DNA of 64,000 nt from assembly GCF_020181595.1 (NCBI RefSeq), contig NZ_CP084028.1:2525445-2589444 (forward strand), in the 5' to 3' direction. Under the pieces are notes generated by a model. It was not told the DNA's origin. It saw only the letters and a program-made list of their open reading frames with translations, and ran no database searches. How positions within the stretch are numbered: the first letter of the stretch is position 1; every line of letters starts with the position of its first letter. The stretch comes from [Mycobacterium] vasticus. Lineage in GTDB: Bacteria > Actinomycetota > Actinomycetes > Mycobacteriales > Mycobacteriaceae. The position numbers and the translations under genes were made by a program. Shown here piece by piece: positions 1 to 8,847 of the stretch.

Positions 1-2
1 AC

Positions 3-89
3 CAAATCCTGATGGACGGACCCAGCTACCGACCCCGAAAAAGACCCGGCGCTACGGCGCCAGTAGACAACACCAAGCCGACCCGGTAG
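3..89 (+). CDS. C-terminal fragment of IS21-family helper ATPase (IstB-like), cut by window start
   Basis: The reading frame is open from the window edge to a TAG at 87-89 and encodes a 28-residue tail that includes ILMDGPSYR. IstB proteins of IS21 elements typically end with a short beta strand followed by a GxSYR-like turn, so this looks like the end of istB. The direct evidence is only the short tail. The assignment gains weight from the repeated GGCGGAATTA motif that follows 24 bases later, which looks like the multiple end repeats of IS21-type elements. IstB is the AAA+ helper that stimulates the IstA transposase. The catalytic gene would lie outside the window. Confidence 0.4.
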   Translation, partial: QILMDGPSYRPRKRPGATAPVDNTKPTR

Positions 90-112
90 ACCTACACCCG
101 AGGCCCACCGGT

Positions 113-153
113 GGCGGAATTACCTGACAGACACCCCGGCGGAATTACGTGAC
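113..153. repeat. Two tandem end repeats of an IS21-like element
   Basis: GGCGGAATTACCTGAC (113-128) and GGCGGAATTACGTGAC (138-153) match at 15 of 16 positions and start 25 bases apart. Closely spaced repeats of this sort at an element end are characteristic of IS21 elements, where they bind the transposase IstA. They follow the IstB-like tail at 3-89 in the expected orientation. The outermost end of the element is probably shortly after 153, but no target duplication can be checked. Confidence 0.5.
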
Positions 154-213
154 GGTCGACACTCAGTGCGTAGCGTGCGCGCAGGATCGAGGAAATCCCT
201 GTGTTGATCCGGG

Positions 214-1428
214 TCAGATCCAGCGAGCCGGGTCGTAGCTGCTGCGGTCACGGACTAGCGCATGGGCGATGCGGCAGGCGCGGTTTGCGAGCGCGCAAGC
301 GATGATCCCGCCATGCTTACCGCGTGATTTCAGTTCGGTGGCGTAGGTTTTGGCGGCCGGTTCGGTAAGCCACAAGCCGACGCCGAGGTCGATCAGGGCT
401 CGACGCAATGCCACGCTGCCCTCGCGACTGATCTTTCCGTCTCGGCGTTTGCCTGCCGATTCGTACTGCACCGGAGACAGTCCTGAGGCCCGGTAGACCT
501 GACGCGGCCCCGGCCATCGGTTCGGGTCGCCAAGGGCGGCAGCGTAATTGGATGCTCGAACCACGCCCCATCCCGGCACCGTGGTCAGGGTGGCAAACGG
601 GCTGCGCGGCAGCAGCACCGCCATCGCGGACTCAGCGGACTGGATCTGCTCGTCGAGATCGGCCAGCAGGTTCAGGTCGGCGGCCAGGATCCGGCGGGCG
701 ATCACCGCGTCGCGGGTGGGCAGCGCGTCGCGTGCCGCGGCAACCATACGCTCTGCAACTGGGCGCCGCAGCTGCAAATCCCGGGCCCCTGCGAACCGGA
801 TCAACCGATTGACCCCGAGTGCGGCTAGCCGCGACGGGTCGGTGAACTCAGCGGCGACCAGCCGGCCGATCTTGGTACCCAGCACATCGGGCAACGCACG
901 CGTCAACCCCGGAAACGCGCGGTCGAGTTGCCCCAGCAGCTGATTCTTCGTCGCGGTTCGTGTAGCCACCCGCCGTGATCGGTGCGATGCCCACGCCGCC
1001 AGCTCGCCGATCAGCACCGCACGCCCGGTAATCACCTGCCCCCGCTCGGCCAACACCAGTTCAGTGATCGCCTCCAGGTCGATCACATCGGTCTTGACCC
1101 GGCGCCGGCCCGCGACACGGCGTTGCTCGGCAACGTGCCCGGGATTGAGTTCCAGTACCTCCCACCCGATCGGCCACCGATAGTCCAGCACCGGGCGGTG
1201 ATAGTGGCCAGCCGCTTCGATACCCACCTTGACCTGCGCACACGCTGGAACTACCGCGCTCACCTGATCAACAACCTTGACCAGGCCCGAACGGTTCATC
1301 GCGAACTCGACCGGACCGAACACACGCTGACGGCCACTATCGGTCACAGACAACATCGCCGAGGTCTTGCCGACATCGACAGCAACAACGATCGTGGACG
1401 ATGTGACTGGGGCACAATGCACAGCCAT
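214..1428 (-). CDS. IS110-family transposase (DEDD recombinase)
   Basis: This 404-residue protein has the IS110 layout. The N-terminal RuvC-like domain carries Asp18 (AVDVGKT), Glu71 (VGIEAAG) and Asp114/Asp117 (KTDVIDLEA), forming the DEDD metal site. The C-terminal Tnp_20 domain contains VPGWG and the GLSPVQYESAGKR motif, in which Ser324 is the expected nucleophile. IS110 enzymes move circular intermediates into short target sites, guided in studied members by a non-coding bridge RNA encoded in the element end. The ATG at 1428 is chosen because GGAGGTGTT lies just upstream; the frame stays open 12 codons further. The gene looks complete, so the copy may be active. Its 3' end is only 60 bases from the IS21-like end repeats. 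Confidence 0.92.
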   Translation of the reverse strand: MAVHCAPVTSSTIVVAVDVGKTSAMLSVTDSGRQRVFGPVEFAMNRSGLVKVVDQVSAVVPACAQVKVGIEAAGHYHRPVLDYRWPIGWEVLELNPGHVAEQRRVAGRRRVKTDVIDLEAITELVLAERGQVITGRAVLIGELAAWASHRSRRVATRTATKNQLLGQLDRAFPGLTRALPDVLGTKIGRLVAAEFTDPSRLAALGVNRLIRFAGARDLQLRRPVAERMVAAARDALPTRDAVIARRILAADLNLLADLDEQIQSAESAMAVLLPRSPFATLTTVPGWGVVRASNYAAALGDPNRWPGPRQVYRASGLSPVQYESAGKRRDGKISREGSVALRRALIDLGVGLWLTEPAAKTYATELKSRGKHGGIIACALANRACRIAHALVRDRSSYDPARWI

Positions 1429-1608
1429 AACAACACCTCCGGGGCGTGTCAGGAGAACCCACATGCGCGAACATGCGGACCTCGAAAGGAATCACTTACA
1501 GATCCCTTCCTGACACCTCCGGAGGTGTTTGTGAAGGACTACCCCGATCTATATCAACCGCCGGTTCTAAACGGCGGTCCAGCAGCGCCTCTCCTCCGTC
1601 GAGACTCG
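1429..1608 (-). ncRNA. IS110 non-coding end, candidate bridge-RNA region
   Basis: This 180-base stretch upstream of the transposase start carries no convincing gene but has marked symmetry. GTGTCAGGA (1446-1454) can pair with TCCTGACAC (1508-1516) over a 53-base loop. ACACCTCCGGAGGTGT (1513-1528) is a perfect 16-base palindrome. ACACCTCCGG occurs twice (1433-1442 and 1513-1522). In IS110-group elements the bridge RNA is encoded in the non-coding end next to the transposase 5' end, which is this position. The RNA itself, its loops and the element boundary are inference; only the pairing potential is seen. Confidence 0.35.
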
Positions 1609-2376
1609 CTAACCGCCGGTGATCGTCCGCAGCTGCTGCATCGCAGAGCCCTCGACACTGCGGCGCGCGGCCGGCTCCGACGGGGGCTGCGGTTCCTGCT
1701 GCGCGGGCTGGGCCTGCTGAGCCTGCTGGGCCTGCTGGATCGCGGCGGCCCGCAACTGCTCGGCCATCGGCTCGGGCAGCTGCACCGGCAGCGGGGTACG
1801 CACCGGCATCGGGGTATCGCCACGACGGACAACGGTGTCCGCCAAGGCTTCCCGGGCCTGCGCGGCCAGCGCGTCCATGGTCTCCGGCCGGCCGTTGACC
1901 ACGCACCGCACCATCCAGCGATAGCCGTCCACGCCGATGAAACGGACGGAGCCGGTCGCCGAACCGAGCACCTCCCGGCCCCACGGGCCGTCGATGATGC
2001 TGACGCTGGCGGAGTCCTTACGCAGCGCATCGGCCAACTCGCCGGCCACCTCACGCCACAATCCGGCGGACTTCGGCGCGGCATAGGCCGCGATGTTGAA
2101 CCGCCCGTTGGCCGTCACCAGCCACACCGCGCTGGGCACGCCGGCATCGGTCAGTTCGACCTGAACCTGGGCGCCCTCGGGCATCGGCACCAGCACCGAA
2201 CCCAAGTCGAGGCGGGCCGTGGTCGCGGCCGCCGGGTCGTCGAAGTCCTCGATGTCGAAAGGGCCGTCGAGCTCCTCGCCGAAGTCGACCTCGTCGTCCT
2301 GCGGCTCAAGACCACCCAGGTCCGAATCACCTGTGGGCTCGTCGGCCGATCCGCCTCTGCCTCTACCGAATGCCAT
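1609..2376 (-). CDS. DUF3710 family protein (Rv2696c-like)
   Basis: This protein of about 255 residues has an acidic N-terminal stretch, a compact central domain with motifs such as GLWREVAGELADAL and GPWGREVLG, and a Gln/Ala-rich low-complexity segment near the C-terminus (repeated QQAQ units). These features match the actinobacterial DUF3710 family, whose function is unknown. It lies 29 bases downstream of dut on the same strand, as in M. tuberculosis, so the two are probably cotranscribed. The ATG at 2376 is preferred; an in-frame GTG at 2385 is an alternative, and neither has a strong ribosome site. The gene ends just before the IS zone and appears intact. Confidence 0.85.
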   Translation of the reverse strand: MAFGRGRGGSADEPTGDSDLGGLEPQDDEVDFGEELDGPFDIEDFDDPAAATTARLDLGSVLVPMPEGAQVQVELTDAGVPSAVWLVTANGRFNIAAYAAPKSAGLWREVAGELADALRKDSASVSIIDGPWGREVLGSATGSVRFIGVDGYRWMVRCVVNGRPETMDALAAQAREALADTVVRRGDTPMPVRTPLPVQLPEPMAEQLRAAAIQQAQQAQQAQPAQQEPQPPSEPAARRSVEGSAMQQLRTITGG

Positions 2377-2405
2377 CACGCCCACCCATCTTCGTCACTT
2401 CGCTA

Positions 2406-2870
2406 TTACAGACTCGCATGGCCGCCCGACGAACCGTGTCCGTCGGCGCCCCGGGTGGTGGCGGCCAGCCCGGCTTCGTCGAACGACGTCACCTCGACCA
2501 GCTCGGGAAGCTCAACCCGCTGGACCAGCAGTTGGGCGATCCGGTCGCCGCGGTGGATCTGGATCGGCGTCGCCGGGTCGAGGTTGATCAACGAGATCTT
2601 GACCTCGCCGCGATAGCCGGCGTCGATCGTTCCCGGACTGTTCACGATCGAAAGGCCAACGCGTGCGGCCAAACCCGACCGTGGATGCACCAAACCCACC
2701 ATTCCCAACGGTATCGCTACCGCGATGCCGGTGGCCACCAGGGCACGTTCACCAGGGCCCAGTTCGACATCGACCGCACTGTAGAGGTCGACACCGGCGT
2801 CACCGGCATGAGCGCGGCTCGGGAGCGGCAGATCGGGATCCAGGCGAACAACCGCCAGACGTTGCGACAC
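2406..2870 (-). CDS. dut: dUTPase (deoxyuridine 5'-triphosphate nucleotidohydrolase)
   Basis: The enzyme hydrolyses dUTP to dUMP and pyrophosphate. This keeps uracil out of DNA and supplies dUMP for the thymidylate synthases encoded at the other end of the window. The 154-residue chain has the trimeric dUTPase motifs in order: DAGVDLY (24-30), PRSGLA (63-68), [13 protein letters not shown] (77-89, with catalytic Asp83), RIAQLLV, and the C-terminal glycine-rich flap ending GSSGGHASL. The GTG at 2870 is chosen because it gives exactly the M. tuberculosis length; a TTG three codons earlier would add Met-Arg-Leu. The gene is divergent from the DUF3093 gene, with 25 bases between the start codons. 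Confidence 0.96.
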   Translation of the reverse strand: MSQRLAVVRLDPDLPLPSRAHAGDAGVDLYSAVDVELGPGERALVATGIAVAIPLGMVGLVHPRSGLAARVGLSIVNSPGTIDAGYRGEVKISLINLDPATPIQIHRGDRIAQLLVQRVELPELVEVTSFDEAGLAATTRGADGHGSSGGHASL

Positions 2871-2882
2871 GAGGCGCAAGAC

Positions 2883-2888
2883 TACCCT
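2883..2888 (+). promoter_or_regulatory. -10 element of DUF3093 gene (leaderless)
   Basis: TACCCT fits the TANNNT mycobacterial -10 consensus and ends 7 bases before the GTG at 2896, which would place the first transcribed base at or next to the start codon. No Shine-Dalgarno sequence precedes the GTG, which supports a leaderless mRNA. The +1 site is inferred. Confidence 0.45.
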
Positions 2889-2895
2889 TAGCCCC

Positions 2896-3375
2896 GTGTC
2901 GGGATCGTATGTCGCATCACAAACGGTGCACTACCGGGAGCAGCTGTGGGTGCCGTGGTGGTGGTGGCCACTGGGATTGCTGGGTACCGGTCTGATGGCC
3001 TACGAGGTCCGGTTGGGCCTGCGCAACCTGCCCGGGTGGCTGCCGTTCGCCGCGTTCTTCGCAATGACCATCGCCGCGCTGCTGTGGCTGGGTCGCGTCC
3101 AGGTGCGCGTCACCGAGAGCGGGGGGCGCAGGCAGCTCTGGGTCGGCGAGGCGCATCTGCCCACCGAGGTGATCGCGCGCAGCGCCGAGGTTCCGCAGTC
3201 GGCCAAGTCGGCGGCGTTGGGACGCCAGCTCGATCCCGCGGCCTATGTCGTGCATCGTGGCTGGGTGGGCCCGTTGGTACTGGTGGTCCTCGACGACCCC
3301 GACGACCCGACACCGTATTGGCTGTTCAGTTGCCGGCATCCACAGCGGGTGCTGGCAGCCCTGCAGAACGACTGA
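2896..3375 (+). CDS. DUF3093 family membrane protein (Rv2698-like)
   Basis: This 159-residue protein has two adjacent transmembrane helices near the N-terminus (about residues 20-40, rich in Trp, and 46-65). A soluble domain follows, containing [20 protein letters not shown] and ending with the conserved [12 protein letters not shown] element. This is the actinobacterial DUF3093 family; no reaction is known. The position between dut and the DUF4193 gene is the same as in M. tuberculosis. The GTG start has no ribosome site but follows a -10 element by seven bases. It converges on the DUF4193 gene with 19 bases between stops. Confidence 0.85.
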   Translation: MSGSYVASQTVHYREQLWVPWWWWPLGLLGTGLMAYEVRLGLRNLPGWLPFAAFFAMTIAALLWLGRVQVRVTESGGRRQLWVGEAHLPTEVIARSAEVPQSAKSAALGRQLDPAAYVVHRGWVGPLVLVVLDDPDDPTPYWLFSCRHPQRVLAALQND

Positions 3376-3394
3376 GTGGGGAGGGTTCGCCCGG

Positions 3395-3697
3395 TCAGGC
3401 CACGCAGTCGGTGCAGATCATCACGCCGTTCTTCTCACTGGCCAGACGACTGCGGTGCTGCACCAGGAAACAGCTCGAACAGGTGAATTCGTCGGCTTGT
3501 TTGGGAACGACACGCACCGACAGCTCTTCGCCGGACAGGTCCGCGCCGGGCAGCTCGAAGGATTCGGCGGATTCCGATTCGTCGACGTCGACGACGGCAG
3601 ATTGCGCTTCGTTGCGCCGCGCTTTGAGCTCCTCCAGCGAATCCTCAGAAACATCGTCGCTCTCGGTGCGCCGCGGTGCGTCGTAGTCGGTAGCCAT
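3395..3697 (-). CDS. DUF4193 zinc-ribbon protein (Rv2699c-like)
   Basis: This small acidic 100-residue protein has a disordered N-terminus rich in Asp, Glu and Ser, and a C-terminal zinc-ribbon-like knuckle formed by CSSC (about 73-76) and CTDC (about 95-98). This matches the DUF4193 family, which is highly conserved in actinobacteria and of unknown role; the ribbon suggests nucleic-acid or protein binding. The ATG at 3697 follows GGGGAGAAG, a good ribosome site. The gene is divergent from cei, and the 170-base gap holds the cei -10 element but nothing else recognised. Confidence 0.9.
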   Translation of the reverse strand: MATDYDAPRRTESDDVSEDSLEELKARRNEAQSAVVDVDESESAESFELPGADLSGEELSVRVVPKQADEFTCSSCFLVQHRSRLASEKNGVMICTDCVA

Positions 3698-3854
3698 CGT
3701 CTTCTCCCCTCACTCCCCTCGTAACCCTGCGCGAGCTTTGTACCAGCGTCGAACGCATCCACCAAATGATTCGTGCCCGGTTCACGGCAAGATCAACTGT
3801 GATTTGCATCACATTCATCCCCTGACCACGGTTATCGCCGGTCCGCGCGCCCTT

Positions 3855-3860
3855 TAGAGT
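3855..3860 (+). promoter_or_regulatory. -10 element of cei (leaderless)
   Basis: TAGAGT lies 7 bases before the GTG at 3868 and there is no Shine-Dalgarno sequence between them. The arrangement fits a leaderless transcript starting at the GTG. The upstream in-frame GTG at 3859 overlaps the hexamer and is therefore an unlikely start. Confidence 0.5.
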
Positions 3861-3867
3861 GCGTTAC

Positions 3868-4518
3868 GTGGTCACGCAAATCACCTCCGGCACCGAGTTC
3901 GACAAGCATGGCCTGCCGTTCCGGCGGCGCAACAACCGGCCGGCGGCCTACGCCCTGGCCTGCCTGGCCCTGCTGACCGCGGTCGCCTGGGGGGTCGCAC
4001 TGACCCGGCCGGCCGACGTCCATGAGGTGGCGGTGTGCAACGCGCCGCCGGCTTCGACCGAGCCTGACCAGCCGCGACTGGGCACCAAGGTGGCGAGCGC
4101 GGCGATGATCACCGCGACCCCGGCCAAGTTGGCCGAGGTCAAGGCTCGGGTCCTCAACGCCAGCGGGCGGGCCGGACAGGCCGCCGACACCGCCGACGCG
4201 CTGCGCGACGAGGGCTTTCCGCAGCCGACCGCGGCCAACGATCCGATCTACGCAGGCGACCCGCTGGACTGCCACGGCCAGATTCGTTTCGGCCAGGCGG
4301 GCCAAGCCGCCGCCGCCGCCGTTTGGCTGGTCGCGCCGTGCGCGGAACTGTTCCGCGACGACCGCACCGACGACTCCGTCGACCTGGCGGTCGGAAGCGA
4401 CTTCGTCAGCCTGGCGCACAGTGACGACATCGAGGCAGCACTGGCCGGACTGCGCCCGGATGCCACCGGGCTGCCCGACCGGGCCCTGTTGACCAAGATC
4501 CATTCCGGCACCTGCTGA
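3868..4518 (+). CDS. cei: Envelope integrity protein Cei (LytR C-terminal domain)
   Basis: This 216-residue single-pass membrane protein has a short cytoplasmic N-terminus with a basic patch (FRRRNNRP), one transmembrane helix at about 28-48, and an extracytoplasmic LytR_C domain that includes VRVLNASGRAGQAADTADALRDEGF and repeated cysteines likely to form disulfides. LytR_C domains accompany cell-wall ligases and bind envelope components. Sequence and position match Rv2700 (Cei, cell envelope integrity). In M. tuberculosis suhB follows; here ppgK starts 26 bases later, so cei and ppgK may be cotranscribed. GTG at 3868 is chosen from the leaderless -10 arrangement. Confidence 0.9.
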   Translation: MVTQITSGTEFDKHGLPFRRRNNRPAAYALACLALLTAVAWGVALTRPADVHEVAVCNAPPASTEPDQPRLGTKVASAAMITATPAKLAEVKARVLNASGRAGQAADTADALRDEGFPQPTAANDPIYAGDPLDCHGQIRFGQAGQAAAAAVWLVAPCAELFRDDRTDDSVDLAVGSDFVSLAHSDDIEAALAGLRPDATGLPDRALLTKIHSGTC

Positions 4519-4544
4519 CCACCGATCGCCGACGAGGAGACCCG

Positions 4545-5363
4545 ATGACCGGCACCCAACCGACGCCCGGCCAGGCCGGCGCTTCCGCCGTCCCGACCGG
4601 AGGGGTGTGGCCGCAGCGCCGCGGTTTCGGCGTGGACGTGGGCGGCAGCGGGATCAAGGGCGGCGTGGTCGATCTGGACACCGGGGCGCTGATCGGCGAA
4701 CGATTCAAGCTGCCCACCCCCAGCCCCGCCACGCCGACCCTGGTCGCCCAGACCGTCGCGGCGGTGGTCCGGGACTTCGGCTGGACCGGCCCGCTCGGTG
4801 TCACCTATCCCGGCGTGGTGGTCGACGGGGTCGTGCAGACCGCCGCCAACGTGGACAGTTCCTGGATCGGTCTCAACGCGCGGGACACGATCGCCGCCGA
4901 ACTCGACGGCCAAGCGGTCACCGTCCTCAACGACGCCGACGCCGCGGGCCTGGCCGAAGTGCGCTTCGGGGCGGGCCGCGACCACCACGGGGTCGTCGTG
5001 TTGCTGACGTTCGGGACCGGGATCGGCTCGGCGCTGATACACGACGGAAAACTGTTGCCCAACACCGAACTCGGGCACATCGACGTGGGCGGCAAGGAGG
5101 CGGAGCACCGCGCGGCCGCCTCGGTCAAGGAACGCCGCAACTGGTCCATGGAGAAGTGGTCCAAGCAGGTGACCCGGGTGCTGATCGCGATCGAGGACGC
5201 CCTGTGCCCCGACCTGATCATCGTGGGTGGCGGCATCAGCCGCAAGGCCGACCGGTGGGTGCCGCTGCTGGGTAACCGCACTCCGGTGGTCGCCGCCACT
5301 CTGCAGAACAGCGCGGGGATCGTCGGGGCGGCAATGGCGTCAGCTACCGACGCCACACACTGA
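4545..5363 (+). CDS. ppgK: Polyphosphate glucokinase
   Basis: PpgK phosphorylates glucose to glucose 6-phosphate, using inorganic polyphosphate or ATP. The 272-residue protein belongs to the ROK/hexokinase fold. The phosphate-1 motif is GVDVGGSGIKGG (about 28-39), the sugar and catalytic region is VTVLNDADAAGLAE, and the phosphate-2 motif is LLTFGTGIGSAL, followed by ELGHIDVGGKEAEHRAAA, which is typical of PpgK rather than ATP-only glucokinases. The ATG is preceded by GAGGAG at a suitable distance. It lies upstream of sigA as in M. tuberculosis, with a 184-base gap after it. Confidence 0.96.
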   Translation: MTGTQPTPGQAGASAVPTGGVWPQRRGFGVDVGGSGIKGGVVDLDTGALIGERFKLPTPSPATPTLVAQTVAAVVRDFGWTGPLGVTYPGVVVDGVVQTAANVDSSWIGLNARDTIAAELDGQAVTVLNDADAAGLAEVRFGAGRDHHGVVVLLTFGTGIGSALIHDGKLLPNTELGHIDVGGKEAEHRAAASVKERRNWSMEKWSKQVTRVLIAIEDALCPDLIIVGGGISRKADRWVPLLGNRTPVVAATLQNSAGIVGAAMASATDATH

Positions 5364-5547
5364 GTTCCGCCGGTTCAGCGTTCGCCGCGGCCTGTCGTTA
5401 CAATGGTCCGCGGCGGCCGACTAACCGATAGCGGCGAACTATCCCGGTTGATATCCCAACTGATATAGAGCCGGTATCCGACATACCCGACACTTTCGGT
5501 CGTGCGCAGCCTGCACACCGGAAGTCAGTCCGACCGAAGGGGTGGAC
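5364..5547 (+). promoter_or_regulatory. ppgK-sigA intergenic region, presumed sigA promoter zone
   Basis: The 184 bases between ppgK and sigA are AT-richer than the surroundings and contain TTGATA at 5448-5453, a fair -35 hexamer. A matching -10 hexamer at normal spacing is not convincing. A sigA promoter is expected here from the gap, but its exact position cannot be read. AAGGGG just before the GTG at 5548 serves as the ribosome site. Confidence 0.35.
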
Positions 5548-7041
<1,494 letters not shown>

Positions 7042-7051
7042 CGTCACGCGG

Positions 7052-8128
7052 ATGCCCAAATCGCCGCCTGCGGCAGTGCTCAATGCCGTCAATACGTTTC
7101 GTGGTGGTCTGCAGCGTCTGCGCCAGGCCACCGTCCCCGCCTCCGTCGCCGTCATGGAGCTCGGGTTCGGCGGCTGGCTGACCCAGGCGCTTGTTGCCGC
7201 GGTGCGTCTCGGTATCGCCGACACGCTGAGTGACGGCCCGCTGACCGCCGACGAGGTCGCCCACCGGGTGGGCACCGACCCCCGCGCCACCTACCGGCTG
7301 ATGCGGGCCTTGGCCAGCAACTCGGTGCTCAAGCTGCGCCGCGACGGCCGGTTCGCCCTGACCCGCGTCGGCCGAACGCTGGTCTCCGACAATCCGGCCA
7401 GTGTGGCCCCGATGGCGGCATTCATCGGTCACCCGAAGCACCGGGAACATTGGTCTCACCTGGAGCACTCCGTGCGGACGGGTGAGACCGCCGTCGGCAA
7501 GGTTCGCGGAATGTCGTTCTTCGAGTACACCGACACCGACCCCGAGCTGGCGCAGGTCTTCAATGACGCCATGACCGGCGCGTCCGCCATGGCGATCGAA
7601 AGCGCTGTTCCCGCATATGATTTCAGCGCCAGCAAGCTGATCGTGGATGTGGGCGGCGGCCACGGCGCGCTGCTCTCCGCGGTGTTGCGGCAGGCGCCCG
7701 ACGCCCGCGGGGTGCTGTTCGACCTGCCGCAGGTGGTGGCCGGTGCGGACGCGACGTTGGCGGACGTGGCGTCACGCTGCGACATCCAAGGTGGGTCGTT
7801 CTTCGAGTCGGTCCCCGCAGGCGGCGACACCTACCTGCTCAAGACCGTCATCCACGACTGGGACGACGAACAGTCCCTGGCCATTCTGCGCAACGTCCGC
7901 AAGGCCATCGCGCCCGACGGCAAGGTGCTGCTGTTCGAGATGGTGCTGCCCGAGGGCGCACCCGCCCACCTGGGCCTGATGCTGGACCTGGAGATGCTGG
8001 TGGCAGCCGGCGGGCAGGAACGCACCCGCCGCGAGTACGCCGAGCTGCTGGCGAAAGCGGGATTCGAGCTCCGGCGGGTGGTGCCCACCACCAGCCCGCT
8101 GGCCATCGTCGAAGCCCGAGCCGTCTGA
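7052..8128 (+). CDS. SAM-dependent O-methyltransferase (COMT-like, Methyltransf_2)
   Basis: This 358-residue protein has the two-domain plan of small-molecule O-methyltransferases. The N-terminal winged-helix dimerisation domain (about 35-110) includes LTADEVAHRVGTDPRATYRL. The C-terminal Rossmann domain has the SAM loop VDVGGGHGALL (about 193-203) and the catalytic His in KTVIHDWDDEQ (about 268), the general base that deprotonates the hydroxyl substrate. The substrate is unknown; relatives act on phenolics, polyketides and quinones. It starts 10 bases after sigA, where M. tuberculosis has a RidA-like gene (Rv2704), so it is probably read through from sigA. The ribosome site is weak. Confidence 0.85.
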   Translation: MPKSPPAAVLNAVNTFRGGLQRLRQATVPASVAVMELGFGGWLTQALVAAVRLGIADTLSDGPLTADEVAHRVGTDPRATYRLMRALASNSVLKLRRDGRFALTRVGRTLVSDNPASVAPMAAFIGHPKHREHWSHLEHSVRTGETAVGKVRGMSFFEYTDTDPELAQVFNDAMTGASAMAIESAVPAYDFSASKLIVDVGGGHGALLSAVLRQAPDARGVLFDLPQVVAGADATLADVASRCDIQGGSFFESVPAGGDTYLLKTVIHDWDDEQSLAILRNVRKAIAPDGKVLLFEMVLPEGAPAHLGLMLDLEMLVAAGGQERTRREYAELLAKAGFELRRVVPTTSPLAIVEARAV

Positions 8129-8142
8129 GACGGACGCCGATC

Positions 8143-8424
8143 ATGCCGACCGATGCACCCCGGACGTTCTCCGCACTACTCAAGCAGGCGGTGGACCACG
8201 GTCACCCGGCGCCGGCCGATACCGATCTGGACCCCGCGGTGCTGGCCGCCCTCAACGCGGTGGCCGCCGCGTGGCCCCGGGTGCCCGTCGCGCTGATCAA
8301 CAAGGCACAGAACACGTTCGCCCGCAGCGAACGAACCAGGGTCAGCGCGGCCAAGCCCACCACCCCGATCAACATCAATCCGCCGCGTCGAACCGCCCGT
8401 CCGGGCGGGGCCGATACGCCCTGA
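8143..8424 (+). CDS. Hypothetical small protein
   Basis: This 93-residue frame begins 14 bases after the methyltransferase stop and shows the GC-rich third positions of real mycobacterial genes. The first 60 residues look like a helical domain (SALLKQAV, AVLAALNAVAAAWPRVPVALINKAQ); the rest is basic, proline-rich and probably disordered. No family is recognised. Its last 50 bases overlap the 3' end of the convergent DUF952 gene, so the true stop or the gene itself is uncertain. It could be the tail of the preceding operon or an accidental frame. Confidence 0.45.
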   Translation: MPTDAPRTFSALLKQAVDHGHPAPADTDLDPAVLAALNAVAAAWPRVPVALINKAQNTFARSERTRVSAAKPTTPININPPRRTARPGGADTP

Positions 8425-8728
8425 CGCCGACCACCGCGTCGGTCGGCAACGGCCCGTACAGATGCGGGAACAGCATCGAATCCGGATCGCTCGGCACGCC
8501 GGGCTCCCAACGCACCGGCGCCCCCACTTTTGTTGAATCCACTTGCAGCAGAATAAGATCCGTTCGCCCTTGGTATAACCGGTTGGCGGGCAGATGCACC
8601 TGGTCCGGTGTGGACAGATGCACGAAGCCGACGTCGTCCAGGGACTCCGGACGCAGTGCCCCGCTGCGCTGGGCGCTCGCCCAGTCCCGATCGCTGCACA
8701 GGTGCACGAGAATGCCGTCGTCGTTCAT
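8375..8728 (-). CDS. DUF952 domain protein
   Basis: This 117-residue protein consists almost wholly of a DUF952 domain: LVHLCSDRDWASAQRSG, then DDVGFVHLSTPDQV, ILLQVDSTKVG and the ending FPHLYGPLPTDAVVGV. DUF952 proteins are small cytosolic proteins of unknown activity, with a fold likened to ADP-ribosyltransferase-like or ASCH-like barrels; no reaction is established. The ATG at 8728 follows AGGAT and starts the protein close to the domain; the open frame upstream to 8815 lacks homology. It lies in the region where M. tuberculosis has Rv2705c-Rv2706c. Confidence 0.85.
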   Translation of the reverse strand: MNDDGILVHLCSDRDWASAQRSGALRPESLDDVGFVHLSTPDQVHLPANRLYQGRTDLILLQVDSTKVGAPVRWEPGVPSDPDSMLFPHLYGPLPTDAVVGVRAYRPRPDGRFDAAD

Positions 8729-8847
8729 CGATCCGATCCTGCCGCACCGGCGCGCGTGGTGACACACGACACAGCCAAAGCCGGGAACAACGCCGAACGC
8801 GCAAGCGTCTGACACACTTGACTGACCCGCGAGATACGGAGGAGCCC

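Larger units (their letters stand above)
1..1608. mobile_element. Insertion-sequence zone: IS21-like tail plus IS110-family element
   Basis: This stretch has no counterpart in the conserved core that starts at 1609. It contains the last codons of an IstB-like helper ATPase (3-89), two copies of an IS21-style end repeat (113-153), an IS110-family transposase on the minus strand (214-1428), and a 180-base non-coding flank (1429-1608). The outer edges are inferred: the left edge lies outside the window, and the right edge of the IS110 element cannot be placed exactly because IS110 elements often lack conspicuous terminal inverted repeats. The whole cluster sits just downstream of the DUF3710 gene, so it is a hot spot or nested insertion rather than a gene disruption. 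Confidence 0.7.

Noticed and set aside
982..2616. Long plus-strand frame of 544 codons
   Set aside because: It is antisense to the IS110 transposase, the DUF3710 gene and part of dut. Its composition (His/Arg/Gly-rich) is typical of shadow frames in GC-rich DNA.
5440..5480. Precise sigA promoter from TTGATA at 5448
   Set aside because: No convincing -10 hexamer lies at 16-19 bases, so only a broad promoter zone is listed.
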